A DNA stretch of 64,000 bases from an uncultured Porphyromonadaceae bacterium (GTDB taxonomy: Bacteria > Bacteroidota > Bacteroidia > Bacteroidales > Muribaculaceae), in NCBI GenBank assembly GCA_900548975.1, contig URMS01000004.1, positions 1 through 64,000 on the forward strand, given 5' to 3'. Below are positions 35,558-45,933 of this stretch, in pieces. Each line of letters starts with the position of its first letter. Within the stretch, counting starts at the first letter, position 1. Both the position numbers and the translations under genes were made by a program. The notes under the pieces were generated by a model. The model had not been told where the DNA came from. It ran no database searches and saw only the letters and a list, made by a program, of their open reading frames with translations.

Positions 35558-36733
35558 ATGAAGATAATAAATATAAGCGCATTTATTCTTGCACTGGCCC
35601 TCTGCGGATGTCACAACGGCAGCGACGACCGTATAGTACACGAACACAATCACGCCAACGAGGAGCATGCCAGTCATGACGAACATGAGGCCCACGACCA
35701 CGAAAGCGAAGGCAGCGAGGAAGGCAAGCACGCCGACGAAATACAGCTGCACGACGAAGTGGCCGAGCGTTTCGGCGTGCGGTTCGACACCATCCGTCCC
35801 GGCAGTTTCCACGAAGTGGTCCGCGTGAGCGGGCGCGCCGATGCATCGGTGTCGAGCGCCGGCGTCGTTTCGGCGCCTATTGCGGGCATTGTACACTTTA
35901 CAAAAGGAATTGAGGCCTGCAGCCATGTGCGCCGCGGATCGCTCATCGCCACCATCGATGCCGCCTCGACTGTCGGCGGCGATGCCAATGCGGCCGCGAA
36001 GGCTGTTCTCGACGCCGCCAAGCGCGAACTCGACCGCCTCAAGCCCCTCTATGAAGAGCGTCTTGTCACCGCGACCGAATACAATGCCGCCCTCGCTGCC
36101 TACGAACAGGCCAAAGCCGCCTACAGCCCCCGGGCCAACGGCGGCCGAGCTCTCGCACCCATCGCCGGATGTGTGAGCACACTCAATGTGGCCGAAGGCC
36201 AGTATGTAGAGGCCGGCGAGGCTATAGCCACAATAACATCCGACGAAGAACTTACTCTGCGAGTGGAGCTGCCGCGCCGCTTCCTGCCGATGGCTTCATC
36301 TTTTACCGAAGCCATTATCGAGCAGCCTTACGGCGAAGTGCTCCGCATACCGCTCAAGAGCATGCACTCTCCTGTCGGCCCGTCGGGCTCGGCATCGGCT
36401 TTCGTACCCATGTTCTTCACCATATCGCATGAACACGGACTCACGCCGGGTGCCACTTTCACCGCTTACCTCACCGGCAGTCCCCGCGAAGGGGTGATAA
36501 CACTGCCTCTGTCGGGCATCTCCGAGCAGCAGGGCAATTACTTCGTATACGAGCGCGTGCACCCCGAGGCCTACACCAAGCGCCGTGTGGAACTCGGCAC
36601 ATCCGACGGCGAGCGCGTTGAGATACTCCGCGGACTCGAACAGGGTGCCGTCGTGGTGAGCGAGGGGGCCACAGCCGTACGCCTTGCCGAGACAGGCTCC
36701 GCCATACCCGAAGGACATTCCCATAACCACTAA
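35558..36733 (+). CDS. RND efflux periplasmic adaptor (CusB/CzcB-like lipoprotein)
   Basis: A 391-residue membrane-fusion protein with a lipoprotein signal peptide (LALALCGC near residues 11-18). A strikingly His- and acid-rich stretch follows (about 28-60, EHNHANEEHASHDEHEAHDHE), likely metal-binding. The core has the adaptor hairpin (AKRELDRLKPLYEERLVTATEYNAALAAYEQA), lipoyl-like flanks (SAPIAGIVHF, LAPIAGCVSTL) and a His-rich C-terminus (GHSHNH). It would link the inner-membrane pump to the TolC-like channel for divalent metal export. The pump gene follows 12 bases later. Confidence 0.93.
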   Translation: MKIINISAFILALALCGCHNGSDDRIVHEHNHANEEHASHDEHEAHDHESEGSEEGKHADEIQLHDEVAERFGVRFDTIRPGSFHEVVRVSGRADASVSSAGVVSAPIAGIVHFTKGIEACSHVRRGSLIATIDAASTVGGDANAAAKAVLDAAKRELDRLKPLYEERLVTATEYNAALAAYEQAKAAYSPRANGGRALAPIAGCVSTLNVAEGQYVEAGEAIATITSDEELTLRVELPRRFLPMASSFTEAIIEQPYGEVLRIPLKSMHSPVGPSGSASAFVPMFFTISHEHGLTPGATFTAYLTGSPREGVITLPLSGISEQQGNYFVYERVHPEAYTKRRVELGTSDGERVEILRGLEQGAVVVSEGATAVRLAETGSAIPEGHSHNH

Positions 36734-36745
36734 TACCGCGGTGAT

Positions 36746-39700
36746 ATGCTGAACAGGATAATACGCCTCTCGCTCGACAACCGCATGGCGGTGCTGATAA
36801 TATCGGCACTGATACTCGTAGCAGGAACGCTGACTCTCACGCGCATGGAGGTGGATATATTCCCCGACCTTAACGCGCCGACAGTCGTGGTAATGACCGA
36901 AGCGCCCGGTCTGGCGCCCGAAGAAGTGGAGACAGTGGTAACATACCCTGTCGAGACAGCCGTCAACGGCTCGACCGGCGTGCGCCGCGTGCGCTCCACG
37001 TCGACTACCGGTTTCTCGGTGGTATGGGTAGAATTCGACTGGGGCACCGACATATACCGCGCCCGCCAGATTGTGGGCGAACGCCTCGACGAAGCCGCCG
37101 ACGCGCTTCCCCCGGGCGTCGGCAAGCCCATGATGGGTCCGCAGTCGTCGATTCTCGGCGAAATAATGATCATAGGCCTTACATCGGACAGCACTTCGAT
37201 GCTCGAACTGCGCCGCATAGCTGAAAAGACCATCCGACCGCGTCTGCTGGCCCTCGGAGGTGTGTCGCAGGTGAGCGTTATCGGCGGCGACGCGCCGGAA
37301 TACCGCATAAACCTCGACCCCGAGATGATGAAGCTCTATAACGTGAGCCTCGACGATGTGCTGTCGGCAACCGAGGGCTTCAACGCCAATGCCGGAGGCG
37401 GCGTGCTCTACGACTACGGCAATGAATACATAGTAAAGGCCCAGCTCAACACCACGCGCCCCGACAAACTGGGCGCCGCCGTGGTGCGTGCCGATGCCGA
37501 CGGCTCGGTAGTGACCATCGCCGACATAGCCACCGTCGACATAGGTCCGCGCACGCCGCGCATAGGCGTGGCGTCGGTAGAAGCTCATCCTGCGGTGATA
37601 ATCACCGTCACCAAGCAGCCAGGCGCCGGCACCATCGGTCTCACCGAGGCCATTGACGCCAGTCTGGCTGACCTCAAACCCACTCTGCCGCACGACATCA
37701 GCATATCGACCGATATTTTCCGCCAGTCGGAATTCATATCCAACTCCATATCGAATCTTCAGCGGACACTACTCGAAGGCGCTTTCTTCGTGGTGATAGT
37801 GCTCTTTTTCTTCCTGATGAATCTGCGCACCACCCTCATATCGATAGTGGCGCTTCCGCTGTCCATCATCATCACCGTGCTGATACTTAACGCCATGGGC
37901 TATACCGTCAACACCATGAGCCTCGGCGGTATCGCCATCGCCATAGGCTGCCTTGTGGACGACGCCATAGTCGATGTGGAGAATGTGTACAAACGCATCC
38001 GCGAAAACGCGGCTCTGGCGCCCGGAGAGCGCCGGCCGCTGCTCAAGGTAGTCTTCGATGCATCGGCCGAGGTGCGCATGCCAATCTTCAACTCCACACT
38101 TATCATTGCGGCCGCCTTCGTGCCTCTGTTCTTCCTCACCGGTATGGAAGGCCGCATGCTCAAACCACTCGGAGTGTCGTTCCTTGTGGCACTGGCAGCC
38201 TCCACCATCGTGGCGCTCACGCTCACGCCCGTGCTGTGCAGCTATCTGCTCGGAAGCACTAAAGACAACTCGAAACTCAGCCGCGAACCCCGCGTGACAG
38301 CCGCTCTGCGCCGGGCCTACTCGCGCTCGCTCGAAAGCGCGCTCCGGCACAAGAAAGCCCTGCTCATCGGCACCGGCGTGCTCTTTGTGGCGGCCGTGGC
38401 GCTGTCGTTCACGCTTGGCCGCGGCTTCCTGCCGCCATTCAACGAAGGCTCGTTCACTATCAATGTATCGACTCTGCCCGGCATATCGCTTGAGGAAAGC
38501 GACAAGATAGGCCGCGAGGCCGAACACATAATCCTGGAGACCCCCGAGGTGCTGACGGTAGCCCGCAAGACCGGCCGCGCCGAGCTCGACGAGCACTCCC
38601 TCGGCGTCAATGTGTCGGAAATCGAGGCCCCCTACCGCCTGAGCGACCGCGGCCGCGGCGTTGTGGCCCGCGACCTCCGCGCGCGTCTGGGCGAGATACC
38701 CGGCGCCGTCATTGAGATCGGACAGCCCATATCGCACCGCATCGACGCCATGCTCTCGGGCTCGCAGGCACAGATAGCCGTAAAGATATTCGGCAGCGAC
38801 CTCGAACGCCTGTTCAACATCGGCCGCCAGGTGAAAGAAGCCGCCGAAAGCGTGCCGGGCCTGGTGGATATAAACATAGAACAGCAGACCGAGCGTCCGC
38901 AGCTGCTGATACGTCCCCGCCGCGACGCGCTGGCACTGCACGGCATCCGTCTGGGCGACTTCGGCAAAGCCATAGAGACGGCCATGGGCGGCACGGTGGT
39001 GGCTCAGGTCTACGAAGACGGCTTTGCCTACGATGTGGCGGTGATAGCCGCCGACGGCCACCGCGACAGGCTCGACAAGATCGGGCGTCTGACCCTCGAC
39101 GGCGTGCGCGGCAAAGTGGCGCTGGCCGAAGTAGCCGACATCATATCGACCACAGGCCCCAATACTGTTAACCGCGAAAACGTGAAACGCCGTCTTTTAG
39201 TGTCGGCCAATGTCGACGGCGGCGACCTGAGCGGAGCCGTCGAAAAACTGCGTAAAAAAATCGAAGAAACCGTAGAACTCCCCGAAAACTACTATATCAC
39301 CTACGGCGGCCAGTTCGAAAACGAACAGGCGGCCTCGCGCACACTCATGTGGACCTCGCTCGGTGCCCTCCTCATCATCTTCATGCTGCTCTACGGCGAA
39401 TTCAAGAACGCCGCCCAGGCCGCTGTGATACTGGTGAACATGCCTCTGGCGCTGATAGGCGGAGTATTCATGCTCGCCATTACCGGCGGCGAGCTCAACA
39501 TACCGGCCATCATAGGCTTCATATCGCTCATGGGCATAAGCACGCGCAACGGCATGCTGCTCATCACCCGATACAACCACCTCAAAGAGGCAGGCGAAGG
39601 GTTGGCCGAGCGCATAGCCCACGGCTCGTCCGACCGCCTGCTGCCTATCATCATGACAGCACTCACGTCGGCCCTGGCGCTGATACCTCTGGCCATCAAC

Positions 39701-39832
39701 GGCTCGGCTGCCGGCAACGAAATCCAGGCCCCCATGGCCGTGGTGATACTCGGCGGCCTCATCAGTTCGACGGCCCTCAACATCTATGTAGTACCCTCAC
39801 TTTACCAAATTCTAAACCGAAATAAAAACTGA
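36746..39832 (+). CDS. Heavy-metal efflux RND pump (CusA/CzcA family)
   Basis: A 1028-residue inner-membrane RND transporter with 12 membrane helices in two halves. The helix-4 motif VDDAIVDVEN (D405, D406, D410) marks the proton-relay of the heavy-metal subfamily. Also visible are the N-terminal RRVRSTSTTGFSVVWVEFDWGTDI and IGFISLMGISTRNGMLLI in the C-terminal half. It follows the adaptor closely. The hydrolase gene downstream starts three bases after its stop, and the TolC-like gene comes only after that hydrolase. Confidence 0.95.
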   Translation: MLNRIIRLSLDNRMAVLIISALILVAGTLTLTRMEVDIFPDLNAPTVVVMTEAPGLAPEEVETVVTYPVETAVNGSTGVRRVRSTSTTGFSVVWVEFDWGTDIYRARQIVGERLDEAADALPPGVGKPMMGPQSSILGEIMIIGLTSDSTSMLELRRIAEKTIRPRLLALGGVSQVSVIGGDAPEYRINLDPEMMKLYNVSLDDVLSATEGFNANAGGGVLYDYGNEYIVKAQLNTTRPDKLGAAVVRADADGSVVTIADIATVDIGPRTPRIGVASVEAHPAVIITVTKQPGAGTIGLTEAIDASLADLKPTLPHDISISTDIFRQSEFISNSISNLQRTLLEGAFFVVIVLFFFLMNLRTTLISIVALPLSIIITVLILNAMGYTVNTMSLGGIAIAIGCLVDDAIVDVENVYKRIRENAALAPGERRPLLKVVFDASAEVRMPIFNSTLIIAAAFVPLFFLTGMEGRMLKPLGVSFLVALAASTIVALTLTPVLCSYLLGSTKDNSKLSREPRVTAALRRAYSRSLESALRHKKALLIGTGVLFVAAVALSFTLGRGFLPPFNEGSFTINVSTLPGISLEESDKIGREAEHIILETPEVLTVARKTGRAELDEHSLGVNVSEIEAPYRLSDRGRGVVARDLRARLGEIPGAVIEIGQPISHRIDAMLSGSQAQIAVKIFGSDLERLFNIGRQVKEAAESVPGLVDINIEQQTERPQLLIRPRRDALALHGIRLGDFGKAIETAMGGTVVAQVYEDGFAYDVAVIAADGHRDRLDKIGRLTLDGVRGKVALAEVADIISTTGPNTVNRENVKRRLLVSANVDGGDLSGAVEKLRKKIEETVELPENYYITYGGQFENEQAASRTLMWTSLGALLIIFMLLYGEFKNAAQAAVILVNMPLALIGGVFMLAITGGELNIPAIIGFISLMGISTRNGMLLITRYNHLKEAGEGLAERIAHGSSDRLLPIIMTALTSALALIPLAINGSAAGNEIQAPMAVVILGGLISSTALNIYVVPSLYQILNRNKN

Positions 39833-39835
39833 CCG

Positions 39836-42800
39836 ATGAAAAAACACATGATCGCGGCACTGCTGCTGCCGCTTGCGGCGGCTGCTTCGGGAGCGCCGTC
39901 ATATTCTGCCATACGCCAGGGCTTCACCACACCATCCGATTCTGTTCAGACCTCAGTGTACTGGTACTGGGTCGGCGGCAACATAAGCGCCGACGGTGTC
40001 CGCAAGGACCTTCAGGGCATGAAAAAAGCAGGCATCAACCGCGCATTCATCGGCAATGTCGATATAGGCGAAATGAAAACACCTTTCGAAAAGGTAAAAC
40101 TTTTCAGCGACGAATGGTGGAATATAGTACACACAGCTCTCAAAACAGCAACTGAACTCGACATCGAAATAGGCATGTTCAACTGCCCCGGCTGGAGCCA
40201 GGCAGGCGGTCCATGGATAGAGGCCGGACAGGCCATGCGCTATCTCGACAATGTGAAAGCCAATGTCGAAGGCGGCAAGACCGTATCGGTGGTGCTTCCG
40301 GCACCGTCGGCCGATTTTCAGGATGTGCGGGTGCTCGCCTACCCCGCACCGGCTGAGGCTCCGGCTAATCTCAGCGTGAGCGGCAGCGGATTCACCGGCA
40401 ACGCCTCCGGAGCCGCCGACGGCGACATCGACACCGAAGTGATATTCGACGGCTCGGGCAATGCCGTTTTCGACCTCACAGCGCCATCCGATATTACAGT
40501 GCGCAGCTTCGAAATCGCTCCCGCCTACCGGCCCATACGCGCCGAAGCCGAGCTGTCGGTGAAAGAAGGCGGCAAATACCGCACCCTGGCCACATTCACT
40601 ATCGACCGCAGCAATCCCAATGTCGAAGTCGGCTGGATGCCCTATGCGCCTGTCGCCATGAGTGTGCCCACGACCGTAGGACGCGAGTTCCGCCTCACCG
40701 TCAGCGGTGCGGGCAAGGACACCGGCATCAAGGAGGTCAGCCTGTCGGCGGTTCCCCGCGTTGAACGCTACCCCGAGAAGACCCTGGCCAAGATGTTCCA
40801 GTCGCCACTGCCCTACTGGCATGAATACCAGTGGCGCGAACAGCCCGAGGCCTACGACCTCCCCGGCGTGGTGAAACCGGCCGAAGTACTCGACATAACA
40901 TCGTGTCTGCACGGCGACACGCTGCGCTGGAACGCACCGGCCGGACACTGGACAGTGATGCGCACAGGCATGCGCCCGACAGGCATCACCAACGGCCCCG
41001 CAGCCCCCGAAGGCACCGGCATGGAGGTGGACAAACTGACATCGGCATACCTGCAGCATCATTTCGATTCATTTATCGGCGAAATACAGCGCCGCGTTCC
41101 CGCCGAAGACCGCAAGACATTCCGTGTGGTAGTAGCCGACAGCTATGAGAAAGGTGGCCAGAACTTCAGCGACACATTCCTCGACGACTTCAAGGCCCGC
41201 TACGGCTACGACGCTCTCCCCTACCTTCCTGTATACGACGGTACCGTTGTGAGCAGCCGCGATCTTTCCGACCGCTTCCTGTGGGATATGCGCCGTTTCG
41301 TGGCCGACCGTCTGGCCTACTCCCATATCGGCGCCCTGCGCGACACTGCACATAAGCACGGTCTTACACTTTGGCTCGAGAATTACGGCCACTGGGGCTT
41401 TCCCGGCGAATTCCTGCAGTACGGCGGCCAGTCCGACGAGGTATCAGGCGAATTCTGGAGCGAAGGCACCCTCGGCGACATCGAGAACCGCGCGGCCTCG
41501 TCGTGCGCCCACATCTACGGCAAGACCAAGGTATCGGCCGAATCATATACAGCGGCCGGTAACGACTTTGGCCGTTATCCGGCCGTGATGAAGCCCCGCG
41601 GCGACCGTTTCTTCGCCGAAGGCATCAATAACACCCTCCTGCATGTGGACATATCGCAGCCTACCGACAAAAAACCGGGCATGAACGCATGGTTCGGCAA
41701 CGAATTCAACCGCAACAACACCTGGTACAGCCAGATCGACCTCTTCACACAGTATCTCAAACGCTGCAACTACATGCTGCAGCAGGGTCTCAACGTAGCC
41801 GACGTGGCCTACTTCATCGGTGAGGACGCTCCGAAAATGACCGGTGTGGCCGACCCCGCACTTCCCCGAGGCTATCAGTTCGACTATATCAACGGCGAGG
41901 TAATCCGCGACCGCATGAGCATACGCGACGGCCTGTGGACACTGCCTCACGGCACCCAGTACCGCATCCTTGTGCTGCCCAAACTCGAGACCATGCGTCC
42001 CGAACTGCTCGAACGCATCAAGGCTCTCGTGGCCGAAGGAGGCGTAATCCTCGGCCCGGCGCCCCGCCGCTCGCCCAGTATGGAGAACTATCCCGAGGCC
42101 GACGCCAAAGTCAGCTCAATGGCCGCTGAACTGTGGCAGGGTGTCGACGGCGTCAGCACCAAGGCCGCCCGCTACGGCAAAGGCACCGTACTCAGCGGCA
42201 TGGATATGACCGAAGCACTGGCATACATAGGCTGCGGACCCGACTTCCGCACCGACAAGGACGTGCATGTGGACTACGGCCACCGCGCCGCCGGCGATGC
42301 GGAGATATACTTCATCGCCAATCAAAGCCCCGAAACGATCGACTTCAACGGCATATTCCGCGTGTCGGGCCTCACACCCGAGTTCTGGAACGCCGCCGAC
42401 GGCAGCGTCCGCACACTGCCTCAGTACAGCACCGACGGCACCAACACCACCGTACCGCTCGTACTCGAGCCCTACGAAAGCGCCTTTGTAGTCTTCGGCA
42501 AGAATGCGCCTGTAGCCTCGCAGAAAGCCAACTTCCCGGCTCCCGAAAACACAGTAGCACTCGACGGCACCTGGCAGCTGAGCTTCCAGGAAGGCTACCG
42601 CGGGCCGGCCAAGCCTGTCAAAGTAAAAGAAATCAAGGACCTCAGCAAGTGGGACGACGACAACGTGCGCCACTTCTCGGGAACCGTCGACTACGAGACC
42701 ACTTTCAAACTCAAAAATCTGAAAGAGGGCGAACACATCTACCTCAACACCGGCGAAGTCGGCGTCATGGCCAAGGTATATATCAACGGCCACTATGCAG

Positions 42801-43033
42801 GCGGTGTGTGGACCGCTCCCTACCGTGTGGATATCACCGATTTTGTCAAAAAAGGCAAGAACGACCTCCGCATCGAGGTGGTCAACACATGGGTGAACCG
42901 TCTTATCGGCGACAGCCGCCTTCCCGAGGCAGAGCGTCCTACATGGACATTCAACAATCCGTGGCGTCCCGACTCGCAGCTTCAGGCCTCGGGTCTTCTC
43001 CGCACACCGGTACTCGAAATGGTAACATACTGA
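39836..43033 (+). CDS. GH106-type glycoside hydrolase (alpha-L-rhamnosidase-like)
   Basis: A 1065-residue exported protein with a signal peptide (about 1-19). The N-terminal half resembles GH106 enzymes: SVYWYWVGGNISADGVRKDLQGMKKAGINRAFIGNVD, then FNCPGWSQAGGPWI and later YEKGGQNFSDTFLDDFKARYGYD, ending with a C-terminal GH2-like galactose-binding sandwich (YLNTGEVGVMAKVYINGHYAGGVWTAPYRVDITDFVKKGKND region). GH106 enzymes release L-rhamnose from pectin-type glycans; the exact substrate here is unproven. Its position inside an RND efflux operon, three bases after the pump stop and 16 before tolC, is unusual. Confidence 0.82.
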   Translation: MKKHMIAALLLPLAAAASGAPSYSAIRQGFTTPSDSVQTSVYWYWVGGNISADGVRKDLQGMKKAGINRAFIGNVDIGEMKTPFEKVKLFSDEWWNIVHTALKTATELDIEIGMFNCPGWSQAGGPWIEAGQAMRYLDNVKANVEGGKTVSVVLPAPSADFQDVRVLAYPAPAEAPANLSVSGSGFTGNASGAADGDIDTEVIFDGSGNAVFDLTAPSDITVRSFEIAPAYRPIRAEAELSVKEGGKYRTLATFTIDRSNPNVEVGWMPYAPVAMSVPTTVGREFRLTVSGAGKDTGIKEVSLSAVPRVERYPEKTLAKMFQSPLPYWHEYQWREQPEAYDLPGVVKPAEVLDITSCLHGDTLRWNAPAGHWTVMRTGMRPTGITNGPAAPEGTGMEVDKLTSAYLQHHFDSFIGEIQRRVPAEDRKTFRVVVADSYEKGGQNFSDTFLDDFKARYGYDALPYLPVYDGTVVSSRDLSDRFLWDMRRFVADRLAYSHIGALRDTAHKHGLTLWLENYGHWGFPGEFLQYGGQSDEVSGEFWSEGTLGDIENRAASSCAHIYGKTKVSAESYTAAGNDFGRYPAVMKPRGDRFFAEGINNTLLHVDISQPTDKKPGMNAWFGNEFNRNNTWYSQIDLFTQYLKRCNYMLQQGLNVADVAYFIGEDAPKMTGVADPALPRGYQFDYINGEVIRDRMSIRDGLWTLPHGTQYRILVLPKLETMRPELLERIKALVAEGGVILGPAPRRSPSMENYPEADAKVSSMAAELWQGVDGVSTKAARYGKGTVLSGMDMTEALAYIGCGPDFRTDKDVHVDYGHRAAGDAEIYFIANQSPETIDFNGIFRVSGLTPEFWNAADGSVRTLPQYSTDGTNTTVPLVLEPYESAFVVFGKNAPVASQKANFPAPENTVALDGTWQLSFQEGYRGPAKPVKVKEIKDLSKWDDDNVRHFSGTVDYETTFKLKNLKEGEHIYLNTGEVGVMAKVYINGHYAGGVWTAPYRVDITDFVKKGKNDLRIEVVNTWVNRLIGDSRLPEAERPTWTFNNPWRPDSQLQASGLLRTPVLEMVTY

Positions 43034-43049
43034 TAAATATCCAATAGAA

Positions 43050-44228
43050 ATGCGAAAATTTGCTTTTATCGGTCTTATATTTGCGCTGCCGGCGCTGGCA
43101 CAGACAGCTTTCGACAGCGCCGTGCAAAGCATTGTCGAAAACAATGCCGAACTGCATGCGGCCCGGAGCCGCTATCTGGGGGAAACAGAGGCCGGAAAAG
43201 CCGAAAATCTGCTGCAGGGTCCCGAGGCCGAATTCGAATATAAATTCGGTCCTCGCGACGCCGGCAACCGCTGGGGCGTCTCTGTGAGCCAGGGCTTCGA
43301 CTGGCCCGGACTCTATGGAGCACGCCGCAAAGAAAACCGCTATAAAGCCGACGCTTTCCGACAGCTCTATATGGCAGAGCGTACCGCCGTGACCCTTCAG
43401 GCCCGCACTCTCCTGCTCGACTACGTGCAGGCCAGGCGCGATGTCGTGCTGCTCACCGAGGCCGAGAACAACCTTCGGCAGCTCAACGACTATCTCACCA
43501 AAGCCTACGAGCACGAGAGCACCACGATTCTGGTAATCAAGAAAACGCGGCGCGAGCTTTTCAACATCTCAGGGCGCCGAGCCGATGCCGAGGCTGCCGT
43601 AGTGCGCATTGTGGAGAACCTCAAGGCCATGGGCGACGGCAATATCGATCTGAGCGCTGTCGCAGCCTTCCCCGATATGCCCCTGCGCCCCTACGAAGAC
43701 TATCATGTGAACATGATGTTATACGATAACACTCTCGCGGCCAAAAACAGTCTTGTCGACGCAGGCAATGCCTCGGTAGGCGTGAACCGCGCCGGGCGCA
43801 TGCCCTCGTTCTCGGTGGGCTATGTCCACGATTTCGAAGACAACACGCATTTCAACGGCTTCAGCATCGGTATCGGCCTACCCTCCTGGGGCAAAAACCA
43901 TGGAGCATCGGCCGCCAAAGCCAACGCCCTTGCGGCGCTCTTCGAAAAGGAAGACTACCAGCAGGGACTGGAAGCCGGTCTGGCCGCCGACTGGCACGAA
44001 GCATCGGAACTTGCCCTACGCCTCACACCGGTAAAAGAAGAATTCGCCACCGACAACTATCTGGAGCTTCTCTCCAAATCGTTCTACGGCGGGCAGCTCA
44101 CAGTCTTCGAGTATCTGCGCGAAATCAACGAGTACATCGACTTCCGTATCACCCTCACCGAGCTCGAGCACCGCTACACCACCGTGGTGGCACGTCTCGA
44201 CCGCTATAACTATTCAATCTCCGAATGA
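43050..44228 (+). CDS. TolC-family outer membrane efflux protein
   Basis: A 392-residue outer-membrane channel protein with a signal peptide (about 1-17). Two alpha-helical coiled-coil blocks (about 25-180 and 240-390) match the duplicated TolC/CusC hairpin structure; YVQARRDVVLLTEAENNLRQLNDYL is representative. It probably completes the metal-efflux complex encoded upstream, although a GH106 gene lies between. Its stop overlaps the next start (ATGA). Confidence 0.85.
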   Translation: MRKFAFIGLIFALPALAQTAFDSAVQSIVENNAELHAARSRYLGETEAGKAENLLQGPEAEFEYKFGPRDAGNRWGVSVSQGFDWPGLYGARRKENRYKADAFRQLYMAERTAVTLQARTLLLDYVQARRDVVLLTEAENNLRQLNDYLTKAYEHESTTILVIKKTRRELFNISGRRADAEAAVVRIVENLKAMGDGNIDLSAVAAFPDMPLRPYEDYHVNMMLYDNTLAAKNSLVDAGNASVGVNRAGRMPSFSVGYVHDFEDNTHFNGFSIGIGLPSWGKNHGASAAKANALAALFEKEDYQQGLEAGLAADWHEASELALRLTPVKEEFATDNYLELLSKSFYGGQLTVFEYLREINEYIDFRITLTELEHRYTTVVARLDRYNYSISE

Positions 44229-45166
44229 TAGAAATCGCACGATACGACCGTACCTGCGCCTCCGCATGGGATGCCGCCGTCGAAGCCTCGCGAAACGGCA
44301 CTTTCCTGCACCGGCGCGCCTACATGGACTATCATGCCGACCGCTTCACCGATTTCTCGCTGATAGCCTTCGGACGGTCGGGGCACATCGTGGCCGTGCT
44401 TCCGGCCGACGTGTCGGGAAGCACGCTCCGCTCGCATGCCGGCCTTACCTACGGCGGCTGGCTGATGAGCGACAGAGCCGACATGAACACAATGATGGAA
44501 GTATGGGCCGCATCGCGCGAGTTTGCCACGGCACAGGGCATCGACACACTCATCTACAAACCAGTGCCGCATATCTTCCACCGCTATCCGGCCGAAGAGG
44601 ACCTCTACGCGCTCTTCCGCGACGGTGCCGCGACCGAGAGCGTGCAGGTATCGTCGGCGATAGATCTGAGCCGCCCGCTGCCTTTCGACCAAAATGCGCG
44701 GCGCGGCACGGCAAAAGCCCACAAAGCCGGGCTTACGGTGGCCGAAAGCACAGACTATGCCTCGTTCTGGCACATCCTCGGCGAGGTGCTGGCCGAACGG
44801 CACTCCACCGCTCCCGTCCACAGTCTTGCCGAGATAGAACTTCTGGCCGGAAGATTTCCTGAAAATATAAAACTTTACGGCGTCTTCGCCGGCGACCTGA
44901 TGATAGGCGGAACCGTTCTTTATATCACGCCGGAGGTGGCGCATGCACAGTACATAGCCTCCGACGGCGACGGCCGTTCGTCGGGCGCGCTGGCGCTGCT
45001 GTTCGGCACTCTGATTGAAAAATTCGCGGGCCGGATGCGCTACTTCGACTTCGGCACCTCCAACGAGGACTGCGGCCTGGTGCTCAATGCGGGCCTGGTG
45101 AGACAGAAATGCGGCTTCGGCGCCCGCGCCGTAGCATTTTATACATACAAAGTATCATGGCGATAA
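44225..45166 (+). CDS. FemAB-like / GNAT-fold acyltransferase
   Basis: A 313-residue protein with two GNAT-like halves, similar to FemAB-type or peptidoglycan-bridge-related proteins of Bacteroidetes. Features include TFLHRRAYMDYHADRF in the first half, RRGTAKAHKAGL as a basic substrate-binding strand, and YFDFGTSNEDCGLVLNAGLVRQKCGFGARAVAFYTY at the end. It has no signal peptide. It overlaps tolC by four bases, and its last codons abut ftsE. The acceptor is unknown; a role in cell-envelope synthesis is inference. Confidence 0.7.
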   Translation: MIEIARYDRTCASAWDAAVEASRNGTFLHRRAYMDYHADRFTDFSLIAFGRSGHIVAVLPADVSGSTLRSHAGLTYGGWLMSDRADMNTMMEVWAASREFATAQGIDTLIYKPVPHIFHRYPAEEDLYALFRDGAATESVQVSSAIDLSRPLPFDQNARRGTAKAHKAGLTVAESTDYASFWHILGEVLAERHSTAPVHSLAEIELLAGRFPENIKLYGVFAGDLMIGGTVLYITPEVAHAQYIASDGDGRSSGALALLFGTLIEKFAGRMRYFDFGTSNEDCGLVLNAGLVRQKCGFGARAVAFYTYKVSWR

Positions 45167-45819
45167 TCGATTATAAAGACGTGGAAATACTGCGCAACGA
45201 GCATGTGGCTCTGCGCGGAGTGAATCTCAGGGTAGAAAAAGGCGAATTCGTGTATCTGCTCGGAAAAGTGGGCAGCGGCAAGACATCGCTCATGAAATCG
45301 ATGTATGCCGAGGTGCCGGTGAACCAAGGAGAAGCACATGTGCTCGACTATGACCTCGGCACCATCGACAGGTCGGAGATACCCTATCTGCGCCGCAAGA
45401 TAGGAATAGTATTCCAGGACTTTCAGCTGCTGACCGACCGCACCGCCTACGCCAATCTCGACTTCGTGCTCCGGGCCACCGGATGGAGCGACGCCGGCGA
45501 GCGCAAGCAGCGCATAGAGCAGGTTCTCGACGCCGTTGGCATGACAGCGAAGGCCTACAACATGCCTCATCAGCTGTCGGGCGGCGAGCAACAGCGCATC
45601 GTCATGGCCCGCGCGCTTCTCAACGAGCCGGCGCTGATAATAGCCGACGAACCCACCGGCAACCTCGACCCCGAGACAGCCGAACAGGTGATGGACCTCC
45701 TGTACCGCGTGTCGCGCAGCAACGGCCGCACCGTCATAGTGGCCACCCACAACACCGCCTTTCCGCGACTTTTCCCCGGCAGAATACTGCGCTGCGCCGA
45801 CAAAAAACTTCTCGAGTAA
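45157..45819 (+). CDS. ftsE: Cell division ATP-binding protein FtsE
   Basis: A 220-residue ABC ATPase of the FtsE group. Walker A is GKVGSGKT (36-43), the Q-loop QDFQLL follows, the ABC signature LSGGEQQR is at 140-147, and Walker B with the D-loop is ADEPTGNLD (163-171). I chose the start at 45157 (MAIIDYKDVEIL); the frame is open upstream but that part overlaps the FemAB-like gene in another frame. FtsE normally works with the membrane protein FtsX in septal hydrolase control; no ftsX is adjacent here. Confidence 0.9.
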   Translation: MAIIDYKDVEILRNEHVALRGVNLRVEKGEFVYLLGKVGSGKTSLMKSMYAEVPVNQGEAHVLDYDLGTIDRSEIPYLRRKIGIVFQDFQLLTDRTAYANLDFVLRATGWSDAGERKQRIEQVLDAVGMTAKAYNMPHQLSGGEQQRIVMARALLNEPALIIADEPTGNLDPETAEQVMDLLYRVSRSNGRTVIVATHNTAFPRLFPGRILRCADKKLLE

Positions 45820-45933
45820 GAGGTCGTTTTATGACATATGTGAATTCACTTTGGAACTACCTCTAAACCTTGTAGGCCCCCCAGGTGTTTTATAAGCAGA
45901 AAATCGAAATACTAATATAAAACTACAATAATT

